DNA of 5,931 nt from an uncultured Desulfobulbaceae bacterium (lineage in GTDB: Bacteria; Desulfobacterota; Desulfobulbia; Desulfobulbales; BM004): positions 1 through 5,931 of the forward strand of contig CAMYJP010000255.1 in NCBI GenBank assembly GCA_947258675.1, given 5' to 3'. The notes beneath the pieces are model-generated. The model was not told where the DNA came from and made no database searches. It worked only from the letters and a program-made list of their open reading frames with translations. Positions 1 through 5,357 of this stretch are shown in pieces. The position numbers and the translations under genes were made by a program. Numbering within the stretch: the stretch's first letter is position 1; every line of letters begins with the position of its first letter.

Positions 1-2
1 GT

Positions 3-68
3 GTAGACACAGGTGACGCAAACATAATCGGGAAATGTGAAATTCCTGATAATTACTCAGGTACTTGA
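3..68 (+). CDS. Possible C-terminal end of an upstream gene (partial)
   Basis: The third forward frame is open from the left window edge to a TGA at 66-68 and would encode 21 residues ending in EIPDNYSGT. The stop lies 10 bases before the ATG of the next gene, a spacing typical of an operon. That next gene has no clear Shine-Dalgarno of its own, which would fit translational coupling. Nothing in so short a stretch identifies a family, and an open frame of this length can occur by chance. The product is unknown. Confidence 0.3.
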   Translation, partial: VDTGDANIIGKCEIPDNYSGT

Positions 69-78
69 TTAAACTAAC

Positions 79-564
79 ATGAAGATATGGGTATATATAA
101 CGCTGGCAGTTGGTTTAGTAGCACAAATTTATTATTTTTCTAACCTTCCAGAAACGGTTGCAAATCATTTTGGTGGTGGTGGAATGCCAAATGGATGGAT
201 GTCCAATAAAGCAAATTTATTGGTCAGTTCCACAGCAATCATCATTAATTCATTATTATTTCTATCTATTTCCCATATATTAAAAAAAGTGCCACTGAGA
301 TATATCAGTTTCCCTAAAAGAGAGTATTGGTTGGCTCCAGAAAGAAGAGACAAAAGTATAGAGTTAATGTCAAACTGGTTCTTTTTTATTGGGTTAATGA
401 CCAATATATTTTTGATTGCAACATTTCATATGGTGTATATGGCGAATCTAATAACCCCACCAAAATTAAATGAAGGATTATTTATTAACTCCTTAATTAT
501 CTATTTCATCATTGTAATAATATGGTTAATTTTGTTGTTCAAAAGATTTAATAAAATTAATTAA
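79..564 (+). CDS. DUF1648-type four-helix membrane protein
   Basis: This 161-residue protein is predicted to be integral to the inner membrane. Hydrophobic segments lie at about 3-21, 47-67, 100-124 and 133-154. Between the first two is a loop at 24-44 with LPETVANHF, a glycine run and MPNGWMSN. This is the DUF1648 signature (a Pro, then HF, then a G-x-P-x-G turn) also found at the N terminus of SdpI-like immunity proteins. The six-helix SdpI extension is absent. DUF1648 proteins have no settled biochemical role, so none is assigned. The start at 79 places the first helix at the very N terminus; no strong Shine-Dalgarno precedes it, only a possible upstream stop 10 bases away. A decayed copy of its last helix and 3' flank occurs at about 5355-5537. 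A DUF4177-like gene follows after 59 bases. Confidence 0.75.
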   Translation: MKIWVYITLAVGLVAQIYYFSNLPETVANHFGGGGMPNGWMSNKANLLVSSTAIIINSLLFLSISHILKKVPLRYISFPKREYWLAPERRDKSIELMSNWFFFIGLMTNIFLIATFHMVYMANLITPPKLNEGLFINSLIIYFIIVIIWLILLFKRFNKIN

Positions 565-623
565 CATCTATGAGATTGCATCTTGCCGATGGATGTCGAT
601 AAAAGTAACTCGGTGGTAAAAAT

Positions 624-773
624 ATGAGACGTTGGGAATATAAATGTGTTTTTATCTGGGGCGGCGGTGAGAAAACGTCTAGAGTTCTGAATCAATATGG
701 TAAGGAGGGATGGGAGTTGGCCTGTACTTATTGGTGTTGGCACTATTTTAAAAGACTATTGCCAGTGCAATAA
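624..773 (+). CDS. Small DUF4177-like protein
   Basis: A 49-residue protein begins RRWEYKCVFIW, continues with LNQYGKEGWELAC and ends with WCWHYFKRLLPVQ. This is the DUF4177 pattern: WEYK on the first strand, a helix carrying LN.GKEGWEL, then a terminal strand ending in a [YF]FKR motif. The family consists of small soluble alpha/beta proteins of about 50-70 residues with no known function, so this looks complete though short. A weak GGTGG lies about seven bases before the ATG. The gene follows the DUF1648 gene on the same strand after 59 bases, so the two may be co-transcribed. It is easily missed because of its length. The minus-strand frame across the same region has no recognisable features. 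Confidence 0.65.
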   Translation: MRRWEYKCVFIWGGGEKTSRVLNQYGKEGWELACTYWCWHYFKRLLPVQ

Positions 774-822
774 AATATGCTATAAAAAACTACAACCATG
801 GCTCGCTTACCGGTCATCAGTG

Positions 823-907
823 ACTCAGTAGACCTGAGTATAAAGGAACCGCACGTTGTCCTGCTACTGAACGGCAGGACAATTGTCAGTTAACAACTCG
901 AACTGAC
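823..907 (+). promoter_or_regulatory. Three consecutive hairpins in the leader of the 976-2436 gene
   Basis: The 202-base gap before the secreted-protein gene folds into three back-to-back stems. Hairpin 1 pairs ACTCAG 823-828 with CTGAGT 834-839. Hairpin 2 pairs ten bases at 855-864 with 874-883, with one G-U pair. Hairpin 3 pairs GTCAGTT 885-891 with AACTGAC 901-907. None is followed by a T tract, so they do not look like intrinsic terminators. A weak CCAT/ATGG hairpin follows at 934-947. I do not recognise a known riboswitch class. A structured 5' leader is the simplest reading, by analogy with the riboswitch before the paralogous gene; operator sites or a small RNA are alternatives. Confidence 0.4.
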
Positions 908-975
908 GGTTGACAGACACCTAGGATCTCCAACCATCCCTTTATGGGAAGTTTCCGGGCAAAAGAGTAGTTGTA

Positions 976-2436
976 ATGTTACTTTCCAATATTATGAAGA
1001 TTCTTTACCAATTAAGCAGCATCTCACTTCTTACGCTGTTTTTTTATTTAATTCTCTTAGAATTTCCATCATTACCTGCCTTTTCCCTTCCCGTTGACAA
1101 TGATTGTAATGTAGGCTCAGCACAAGATTCCAGTGAGGCTGCACCAGCTAACAATAAACAACAAGGAGTCTGTTCTGGTTCGTTCAAGTCCTGTACCGGT
1201 GGTTTATGGGTAGAGGATTACGCAAATGTGGCCAACTATGAAGCAACGGAGGAAAGTTGTGTAGATGGTCTGGACAACGATTGCGACGGAATGACAGATG
1301 ATGCTGACCCGAATTGTTCTGCGCCAACTGAAGAAATTATTGTGGACAACAATGGTCCAGGGACATCCTATACAGGCGAATGGACAATTTCCAGTGGCGC
1401 AGGATACTATGGGACGGAGTCGCAATTCAGCAGGTCTATAAATGGCAGCTACATTTACGAAACAGCGTTGAATGGTTCATTCATTGTCTCTGAGTGGCAC
1501 ACAACTTTTCCAAGCAGATGTAGTTCCGTTCCTGTTGAAATTCATGACGGCGCTGAACTTCTGGATACTGTTAATGTTAATCAACGGAAAAACGGCGGTC
1601 AGTGGAATTTCTTAGGCGGTCCTTTTTCCTTTACCGGTCAGGCAAGAGTTACAGTTGTGTCTACGAGTGCGTTATTGCGTAATGACACCAGAAGGTGCAC
1701 AACTGGCGCTGATGCAATGAAATTTTCCAAATGGGATTCACCGGTTAATTCCCAACCACGAGTATCAATCACAACTCCGTTAAACGGCTCTTATTTCAAA
1801 ATAGGCCAATCTATAACCTTCATCGGTAAAACAAATGATAATGAAGACGTCAACACCGCAGCATACTTGACCTGGAGCTCCAATCTCGACGGTATAATCG
1901 GCAACGGCTCAATCTTCGCCACTTCTGCGCTTTCTGCAGGCCAACATACCATAACTGCATCGGTAGAAAATTACGGCGATCTTACCGACTCCGCTTCAAT
2001 TATCATAACCGTGCAAGCACCAAATAATGATATAATCATAGACAACGGTCGCCCTGGAGCATCGCCGTCAATAGGGACATGGAATAACTCCAGCGGCGCT
2101 GATTATTATGGGACTAGATCTGTATTCAGCAGAACCGCAGATGGTGCATATAATTATGAGGCCGCCTTATCAGGCTCTTACGACATTTCTTTTTGGTGGA
2201 CATCCTTTTCGACAAGGTGCACTGCTGTGCCTGTTGAAATATATGACGGTGCCACTTTACTTGATAGGGTTACTGTGAATCACCGGGAAAACGGCGGCCA
2301 GTGGAACCTTTTAGATGGTGGCCCCTACACCTTTACCGGCAAGGCAAGAGTTACGGTTGTGTCTACAGGTGCACTATTAAGTAATGACACCAGAGGGTGC
2401 ACAACCAGCGCTGATGCAGTGAAATTTTCCAAATGA
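976..2436 (+). CDS. Secreted multidomain protein: MopE-like motif, Ig-like domain, two golvesin-like domains
   Basis: The 486-residue product has an N-terminal signal peptide (hydrophobic core about 14-30, probable cleavage near 36-38 after PAFS). Residues 44-114 carry six cysteines and SCVDGLDNDCDG, the MopE-type putative metal-binding motif, proposed to bind copper or calcium. Residues about 121-252 and 353-486 are two related golvesin C-terminal-like beta domains; each has an I-[IV]-D-N start, VPVEI..GA.LLD, NGGQWN and a final ADA[MV]KFSK. Between them, about 258-347, is an Ig-like domain (LTWSS, AGQHTITASV). No enzyme motif is seen, so a structural or surface-binding role is inferred. ATG 976 is preferred over ATG 994 because the resulting N terminus aligns with that of the gene at 3172. 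GAG at 965-967 is a modest ribosome-binding site. Export is likely Sec-dependent; there is no visible anchor or sorting signal. Confidence 0.8.
   Translation: MLLSNIMKILYQLSSISLLTLFFYLILLEFPSLPAFSLPVDNDCNVGSAQDSSEAAPANNKQQGVCSGSFKSCTGGLWVEDYANVANYEATEESCVDGLDNDCDGMTDDADPNCSAPTEEIIVDNNGPGTSYTGEWTISSGAGYYGTESQFSRSINGSYIYETALNGSFIVSEWHTTFPSRCSSVPVEIHDGAELLDTVNVNQRKNGGQWNFLGGPFSFTGQARVTVVSTSALLRNDTRRCTTGADAMKFSKWDSPVNSQPRVSITTPLNGSYFKIGQSITFIGKTNDNEDVNTAAYLTWSSNLDGIIGNGSIFATSALSAGQHTITASVENYGDLTDSASIIITVQAPNNDIIIDNGRPGASPSIGTWNNSSGADYYGTRSVFSRTADGAYNYEAALSGSYDISFWWTSFSTRCTAVPVEIYDGATLLDRVTVNHRENGGQWNLLDGGPYTFTGKARVTVVSTGALLSNDTRGCTTSADAVKFSK
1631..1733 (+). repeat. Intragenic direct repeat, copy 1 (partner 2333-2435)
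   Basis: The DNA encoding the last 34 residues of the first golvesin-like domain aligns without gaps to 2333-2435 at a fixed offset of 702 bases. I count 13 mismatches in 103 bases. Similarity is higher here than over the rest of the two domains, where small indels and many substitutions occur. The pair probably reflects an internal domain duplication with later homogenisation at the 3' end. Confidence 0.7.
2333..2435 (+). repeat. Intragenic direct repeat, copy 2 (partner 1631-1733)
   Basis: This is the second copy of the golvesin-like domain terminus and closes the gene: the codons for KFSK are followed directly by TGA, whereas copy 1 continues with a Trp codon into the linker before the Ig-like domain. 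Most mismatches with copy 1 are third-position or conservative changes. Confidence 0.7.
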
Positions 2437-2510
2437 CATTTCGTCCTAATTAATATCCCTTCGCGAGTCTGTAATCACCAGCAATTATAACCCGGATTAT
2501 TCACGAGCTA

Positions 2511-2564
2511 AGCTGTTCGAAGATACAAAAATCCAGGTGAACAGCTATACATGGGTATGCTGTT
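2511..2564 (+). other. Mutually exclusive hairpins after the secreted-protein gene
   Basis: AGCTGTTC at 2511-2518 is perfectly complementary to GAACAGCT at 2539-2546. The same downstream bases (AACAGC plus ATAC, 2540-2550, one bulged T) also pair with GTATGCTGTT at 2555-2564 around a four-base loop, which is probably the more stable choice. The two folds cannot coexist. No T run follows, so a rho-independent terminator is not supported. A 3'-end protecting stem or an attenuator-like switch is possible. The site starts about 75 bases after the stop codon. Confidence 0.35.
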
Positions 2565-2608
2565 TGCCTTGATTCGAAGTAGATTTGGGCAGATCGGATT
2601 GACTTTGG

Positions 2609-2732
2609 TGACTCTTTCAGAAAATTACCGTTCTGGAATACAAAAAACAGAGTACATTACAAGCGAGCCATTCCAAAACAATATTTAAAAACGTAACATC
2701 AAACAAATAACAACTTTTTTCTGAAAGAGTCA
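2609..2732. repeat. Nested palindrome with perfect 16-bp terminal inverted repeats
   Basis: TGACTCTTTCAGAAAA at 2609-2624 is the exact reverse complement of 2717-2732. Inside it, TTAC-c-GTT at 2625-2632 pairs with AACGTAA at 2690-2696, and TGGAAT at 2634-2639 pairs with ATTCCA at 2670-2675, so the element can fold as one long interrupted hairpin. It is 124 bases long, contains no plausible gene and shows no clear target-site duplication. It could be a miniature transposable element, a REP/BIME-like repeat or a pair of regulator sites upstream of the 2916 promoter. Confidence 0.6.
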
Positions 2733-2915
2733 TGAATAATCTGGGATAATAGAGGAGGTAAATGTCATTACATATTCTACAACTATAACTGTCGCAATGA
2801 AAGTAACAGGTCAATTTCATTTGATGGAAGACAAAAATTCTTGATCAATTTATCTATAATAAATTCAAACGATTATTTTTTGTTAATCCTATTTTTTACT
2901 GATCAATAATGAGTA

Positions 2916-2931
2916 TGGCACAGGAAATGCT
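2916..2931 (+). promoter_or_regulatory. Candidate sigma-54 (RpoN) promoter
   Basis: TGGCAC at 2916-2921 is followed after five bases by ATGCT at 2927-2931. The sigma-54 consensus is TGGCAC-N5-TTGC[AT], so the -24 GG and -12 GC are present at the right spacing with one mismatch. The predicted start of transcription is near 2943, about 80 bases before the riboswitch aptamer and on the same strand, which fits a leader for the gene at 3172. A sigma-54 promoter would require an enhancer-binding activator; none is encoded in this window. Confidence 0.55.
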
Positions 2932-3021
2932 TAAAGATATTATTGTCATGAAAAATATCAGAAACAGTAATCCAAAGTTAGCAGCATATCGTTAACAATT
3001 CGAAAAGAAGAAATAATTTAT

Positions 3022-3113
3022 TACTCGAAAAAGGCAAACCATCTGAAATGATGGGACGCAAAGCCACCGGCCTAAGTTCTAAGCATAGAATACGGTAGCG
3101 GAGCTGCCGAGCG
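3022..3113 (+). ncRNA. Cyclic-di-GMP-I (GEMM) riboswitch aptamer
   Basis: The segment carries the GEMM core in order: GGCAAACC (3033-3040), P2 as CCATC/GATGG (3039-3043 with 3050-3054) with a GAAA-containing loop, GGGACGCAAAGCC (3053-3065), the CCGGCCTAAG receptor side, P3 as GTTCTA/TAGAAT, then CGGTAGCGG and GCTGCCGA. P1 closes with CTCG 3024-3027 and CGAG 3108-3111. By alignment to the Vibrio cholerae Vc2 aptamer, the ligand-contacting positions are G20 = G3034, A47 = A3061 and C92 = C3107, all canonical. G at position 20 favours c-di-GMP over the A20-type cGAMP variants. It lies 58 bases before the ATG of the FN3/thrombospondin-repeat gene, so it very probably controls that gene in cis. 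Confidence 0.93.
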
Positions 3114-3159
3114 GGTCAGCATCTCACGAAACTGAAGCCGTTTTGGTATTGGCAGCAAA

Positions 3160-3166
3160 AGGGGAG
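3160..3166 (+). promoter_or_regulatory. Strong Shine-Dalgarno next to possible riboswitch expression platform
   Basis: AGGGGAG ends five bases before ATG 3172 and fixes that start. The bases just after it, GCTGAC 3166-3171, are complementary to GTCAGC 3115-3120 immediately after the aptamer. GGCAGC 3151-3156 is complementary to GCTGCC 3103-3108 inside the aptamer's 3' strand. The two pairings are topologically exclusive, which suggests translational control by ligand-dependent refolding. The surrounding 20 bases resemble the ribosome-binding region of the gene at 976 (15 of 20 positions). Confidence 0.6.
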
Positions 3167-3171
3167 CTGAC

Positions 3172-3876
3172 ATGTTATTTTACAACATTAATAAGGTCTT
3201 ATATCAATTAAGAAGTATCTCATTTTTTTCTCTGTTTTTTTTATTAGCTTTTACTGTATTCCCGGCAGAATCTGTCCATTCAGCAGTAACAAAGCAGCTT
3301 GATGCCAGCTGGGAATACATTTTTCCTCCTCCGGAAGAGCTTGCCGGCTTCCGACTGTATCAAGACGGCAACATAATACACCAAGTAGATGATCCACTGG
3401 CCACCCATGTTACAATAGATATTCCGGTTGGAGACGTCCCTATTTCATTCACCATGACGGCATTTGATGTAAACAATAATGAAAGCCTTCACTCGGATGC
3501 ATTAACATACACTCCAACTCCCACTTCAGGCGACAGTGACGGTGACGGCCTGGCGGACGACATTGATCCCTGCCCGAATGATGCTGCTAACGATGCAGAT
3601 AATGACGGTGTCTGTGCTGATGTGGATCAGTGTCCAGGATTTAATGATACGTTGGATTCAGACGATGATGGCATTGCAGATGGTTGTGATACGTGCCCCT
3701 ATGATGCTGACAATGATGCCGACAATGACGGTGTCTGTGGTAATGTGGATAAGTGTCCAGGGTTTAACGATACGATGGACTCAGACAATGACGGCATAGT
3801 AGATGGTTGTGATAGTTGTCCGAATGATAGAATAGAGCAAATGATGCCGACAAGGACGGTGTCTGTGGTGATGTAG
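3172..3876 (+). CDS. N-terminal fragment of secreted FN3 / thrombospondin type 3 repeat protein (frameshifted)
   Basis: This 234-residue ORF has a signal peptide (hydrophobic core about 16-30, cleavage probably near VHSA, residue 38). A fibronectin type III-like domain follows at about 39-114 (ASWEY, LAGFRLYQDG, FTMTAFD, ESLHSDALTYTP). From residue 121 come thrombospondin type 3 repeats rich in DSDxDGxxDxxDxCP, which bind calcium in this family. Two complete repeats and half of a third are in frame; then the reading frame slips and the last residues (RIEQMMPTRTVSVVM) do not fit the repeat. The coding signal continues in the third forward frame from about 3840. The ATG is supported by AGGGGAG five bases upstream and by N-terminal similarity to the 976 product. 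If translated as is, it would be a secreted fragment of about 20 kDa without the C-terminal domains. Expression is predicted to respond to c-di-GMP. Confidence 0.7.
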   Translation: MLFYNINKVLYQLRSISFFSLFFLLAFTVFPAESVHSAVTKQLDASWEYIFPPPEELAGFRLYQDGNIIHQVDDPLATHVTIDIPVGDVPISFTMTAFDVNNNESLHSDALTYTPTPTSGDSDGDGLADDIDPCPNDAANDADNDGVCADVDQCPGFNDTLDSDDDGIADGCDTCPYDADNDADNDGVCGNVDKCPGFNDTMDSDNDGIVDGCDSCPNDRIEQMMPTRTVSVVM

Positions 3877-4262
3877 ATCAGTGTCCAGGTTTCGATGATA
3901 AAGATGATTCAGATGGTGACGGCATTGCAGACGGTTGTGATACGTGCCCCAATGATGCTGAAAATGATGTCGACAATGACGGTGTCTGTGGTGATGTAGA
4001 TCAGTGCCCCGGGTTTGATGATAAAGTGGACTCAGACAATGATGGAATTGCGGACGGATGTGATACATGCCCCAATGACGCAGACAAAGATGATGTCTGT
4101 GATGATGTGGATCAGTGCCCCGGGTTTGATGATAAGGTGGATGCTGACAATGATGGCATTGCAGATGGTTGTGATACATGCCCAAAAGATGCTGACAATG
4201 ATGCAGACAAGGATGGTGTCTGTGATGATTTTGATCTATGTCCTGGGTATAACAATCTATCA
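3532..4262 (+). repeat. Six tandem 123-bp thrombospondin type 3 repeat units
   Basis: Units begin at 3532, 3655, 3778, 3906, 4029 and 4140. The standard unit is 41 codons following D-[SA]-D-x-D-G-[IL]-x-D, CDTCP, ND, ADNDGVC, VD.CPG and a variable tail, with four cysteines in most units. Unit 3 (3778-3905) is 128 bases, five too many, which destroys the frame. Unit 5 (4029-4139) is 111 bases, lacking four codons in the ADNDADNDGVC stretch but staying in frame. High similarity between units makes unequal crossover and copy-number change likely. Confidence 0.85.
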
Positions 4263-5300
4263 GATGCTGATTGCGATGGACTCTTGAACAATGATGAAAT
4301 CAATATATACGGAACTGAGCCAGAAAATTCTGATACAGATGGTGACGGCATCGCCGATGGCGATGAGGCAGCATATTGGGGTAGCGATTGGGATGCCCAC
4401 TTTGACGACGATGATTTAATAAACCTTCTTGATCCTGATGCTGATGGTGATGGATATACAGACGGAGAAGAATTAGCTTTAGGCTTTGACCCGGCAAATG
4501 CTCTTTCCAAGCCAGGAGTCTTAATTGAAGCAGGAGAAATTGAAGTAGATCATAAGTGGGTCCATGTATCCTTCAAAAATATGTTTATAGACCCGATCGT
4601 GGTAGCTAAACCCGCAAGTTTCAATGACTCTGAACCTTGTACTATAAGGATTAGGAATGTTGATGCAAATGGTTTTCAGATCCGTATCCAGGAATGGGAT
4701 TACCTTGATGGCAACCATTCCTTTGAAACCGTTGGTTATATCGCAGTTGAGCGCGGCAGTTATACGTTACAGGACGGCAGTCTTCTTGAAGCAGGAAGTT
4801 TTTCAACGAAAAGAAAAAGATCGATTAACACAAAATCGTTTGCCAGATCATTCAATAGGAAACCAGTGGTCCTCGCCTCTGTTGTTTCAAACCGTGAGGC
4901 AGATGCAGTAACAGGTAGGCTGCGGAACATCAGTGCCACCGAGTTTCAGTTCAAGTTGCAGGAACAGCAACGCAATAGACAGCGTCATGCCAGTGAAACT
5001 ATTTCCTACATTGCCTGGGAGCCTTCCGCTGGTATTGTGAACGGCCTTACTTATGAAGTAGTACTCACTGATGATATCATGACACATGCTTGGACTACCA
5101 TCGATTTCCGGAAGTCAATCAGCACCTATCCTATATTTCTTGCCGACATGCAGAGCACTGATAGCGCTGATACTGCCAGCCTCAGGTATGATTACAAGGA
5201 TACGCTGACTGTTGATCTGATGGTTGAGGAAGAAAGATCCAAAGACAAGGAAGTCAAACATACTGATGAAACAGTAGGATATATTTTAATCGTCGACTAA
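4026..5300 (+). CDS. C-terminal fragment: TSP3 repeats plus three tandem beta-rich repeats
   Basis: The frame is open from 3831, but its first start-like codon is GTG at 4026, which has no Shine-Dalgarno; it is probably not an independent gene. The 424 residues from 4026 contain two thrombospondin type 3 units (2-79), further calcium loops (DSDTDGDGIADGDE near 103-113; DPDADGDGYTDGEE near 137-149), then three tandem repeats at about 167-242, 254-333 and 345-424. Each has an aliphatic strand, a P-[IV]-[VF] strand (PIVVAKPAS, PVVLASVVS, PIFLADMQS), an RLRN/RIRN or equivalent strand, a Q/E-rich strand and a closing ET[VI][GS]YI. The pattern recalls H-type-lectin-like beta-sandwiches, but I cannot confirm the family. 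A carbohydrate- or surface-binding role is inferred. The natural stop TAA 5298-5300 is followed at once by another TAA. Confidence 0.65.
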   Translation: MDSDNDGIADGCDTCPNDADKDDVCDDVDQCPGFDDKVDADNDGIADGCDTCPKDADNDADKDGVCDDFDLCPGYNNLSDADCDGLLNNDEINIYGTEPENSDTDGDGIADGDEAAYWGSDWDAHFDDDDLINLLDPDADGDGYTDGEELALGFDPANALSKPGVLIEAGEIEVDHKWVHVSFKNMFIDPIVVAKPASFNDSEPCTIRIRNVDANGFQIRIQEWDYLDGNHSFETVGYIAVERGSYTLQDGSLLEAGSFSTKRKRSINTKSFARSFNRKPVVLASVVSNREADAVTGRLRNISATEFQFKLQEQQRNRQRHASETISYIAWEPSAGIVNGLTYEVVLTDDIMTHAWTTIDFRKSISTYPIFLADMQSTDSADTASLRYDYKDTLTVDLMVEEERSKDKEVKHTDETVGYILIVD

Positions 5301-5307
5301 TAAGGTG

Positions 5308-5357
5308 CTGAGAATTGCTACTCAAGAGGCGGTGAACCTTCTCAGGAAAATTGAGTA
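5308..5357 (+). other. Interleaved inverted repeats just after the TSP3 gene
   Basis: CTGAGAA 5308-5314 pairs with TTCTCAG 5339-5345, and TACTCAA 5319-5325 pairs with TTGAGTA 5351-5357. The two 7-bp perfect stems interleave, so together they would make a pseudoknot; separately each is a hairpin. The site starts seven bases after the stop codon. There is no T tract, so this is at best a 3'-end structure or a non-canonical terminator. Confidence 0.3.

Larger units (their letters stand above)
3172..5300 (+). pseudogene. Full secreted TSP3-repeat protein gene interrupted by a frameshift
   Basis: Joined across the break, the gene would encode about 700 residues: signal peptide, FN3-like domain, six thrombospondin type 3 repeats, two more Asp-rich calcium loops and a triple beta-rich C-terminal region. 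The lesion lies between the AATGAT ending at 3828 and the AATGAT starting at 3840: eleven bases (AGAATAGAGCA) stand where other units have six. Upstream of this the repeat is in frame 1, downstream in frame 3, and frame 3 has a TAG at 3828-3830. No slippery heptamer suggestive of programmed frameshifting is evident. A real mutation, a repeat-mediated on/off state or an assembly error are all possible. Confidence 0.7.

Noticed and set aside
2751..2788. Strong AGGAGG (2754-2759) followed by ATG 2762
   Set aside because: The frame stops after eight codons (MSLHILQL), so no product is supported; it could be a remnant of a lost gene start.
2617..2820. Minus-strand 67-codon ORF
   Set aside because: It overlaps the nested palindrome, has Cys-rich low-complexity content and no domain or start signal.
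2855..2860. TATAAT as a sigma-70 -10 box upstream of the riboswitch
   Set aside because: No -35-like hexamer lies at 16-18 bases upstream (CAAAAA there), and the region is AT-rich enough for chance matches.
2909..2995. 28-codon ORF on the plus strand (MSMAQEMLKDII...)
   Set aside because: It has no ribosome-binding site or recognisable family, and it overlaps the better supported sigma-54 motif.
3022..3113. cGAMP-specific (GEMM-Ib) assignment of the riboswitch
   Set aside because: The position equivalent to G20 is G (3034) rather than A, which favours c-di-GMP; promiscuous binding cannot be excluded from sequence alone.
3532..4262. CRISPR-like tandem array
   Set aside because: The 123-bp units are contiguous, in frame and encode thrombospondin type 3 repeats; there are no short repeats with unique spacers.
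3781..4510. His-rich and Ser/Pro-rich minus-strand ORFs, and Met-rich plus-strand ORFs over the repeat array
   Set aside because: They are frame shadows of the Asp-rich GAT/GAC repeats; their composition is what those codons give in other frames.
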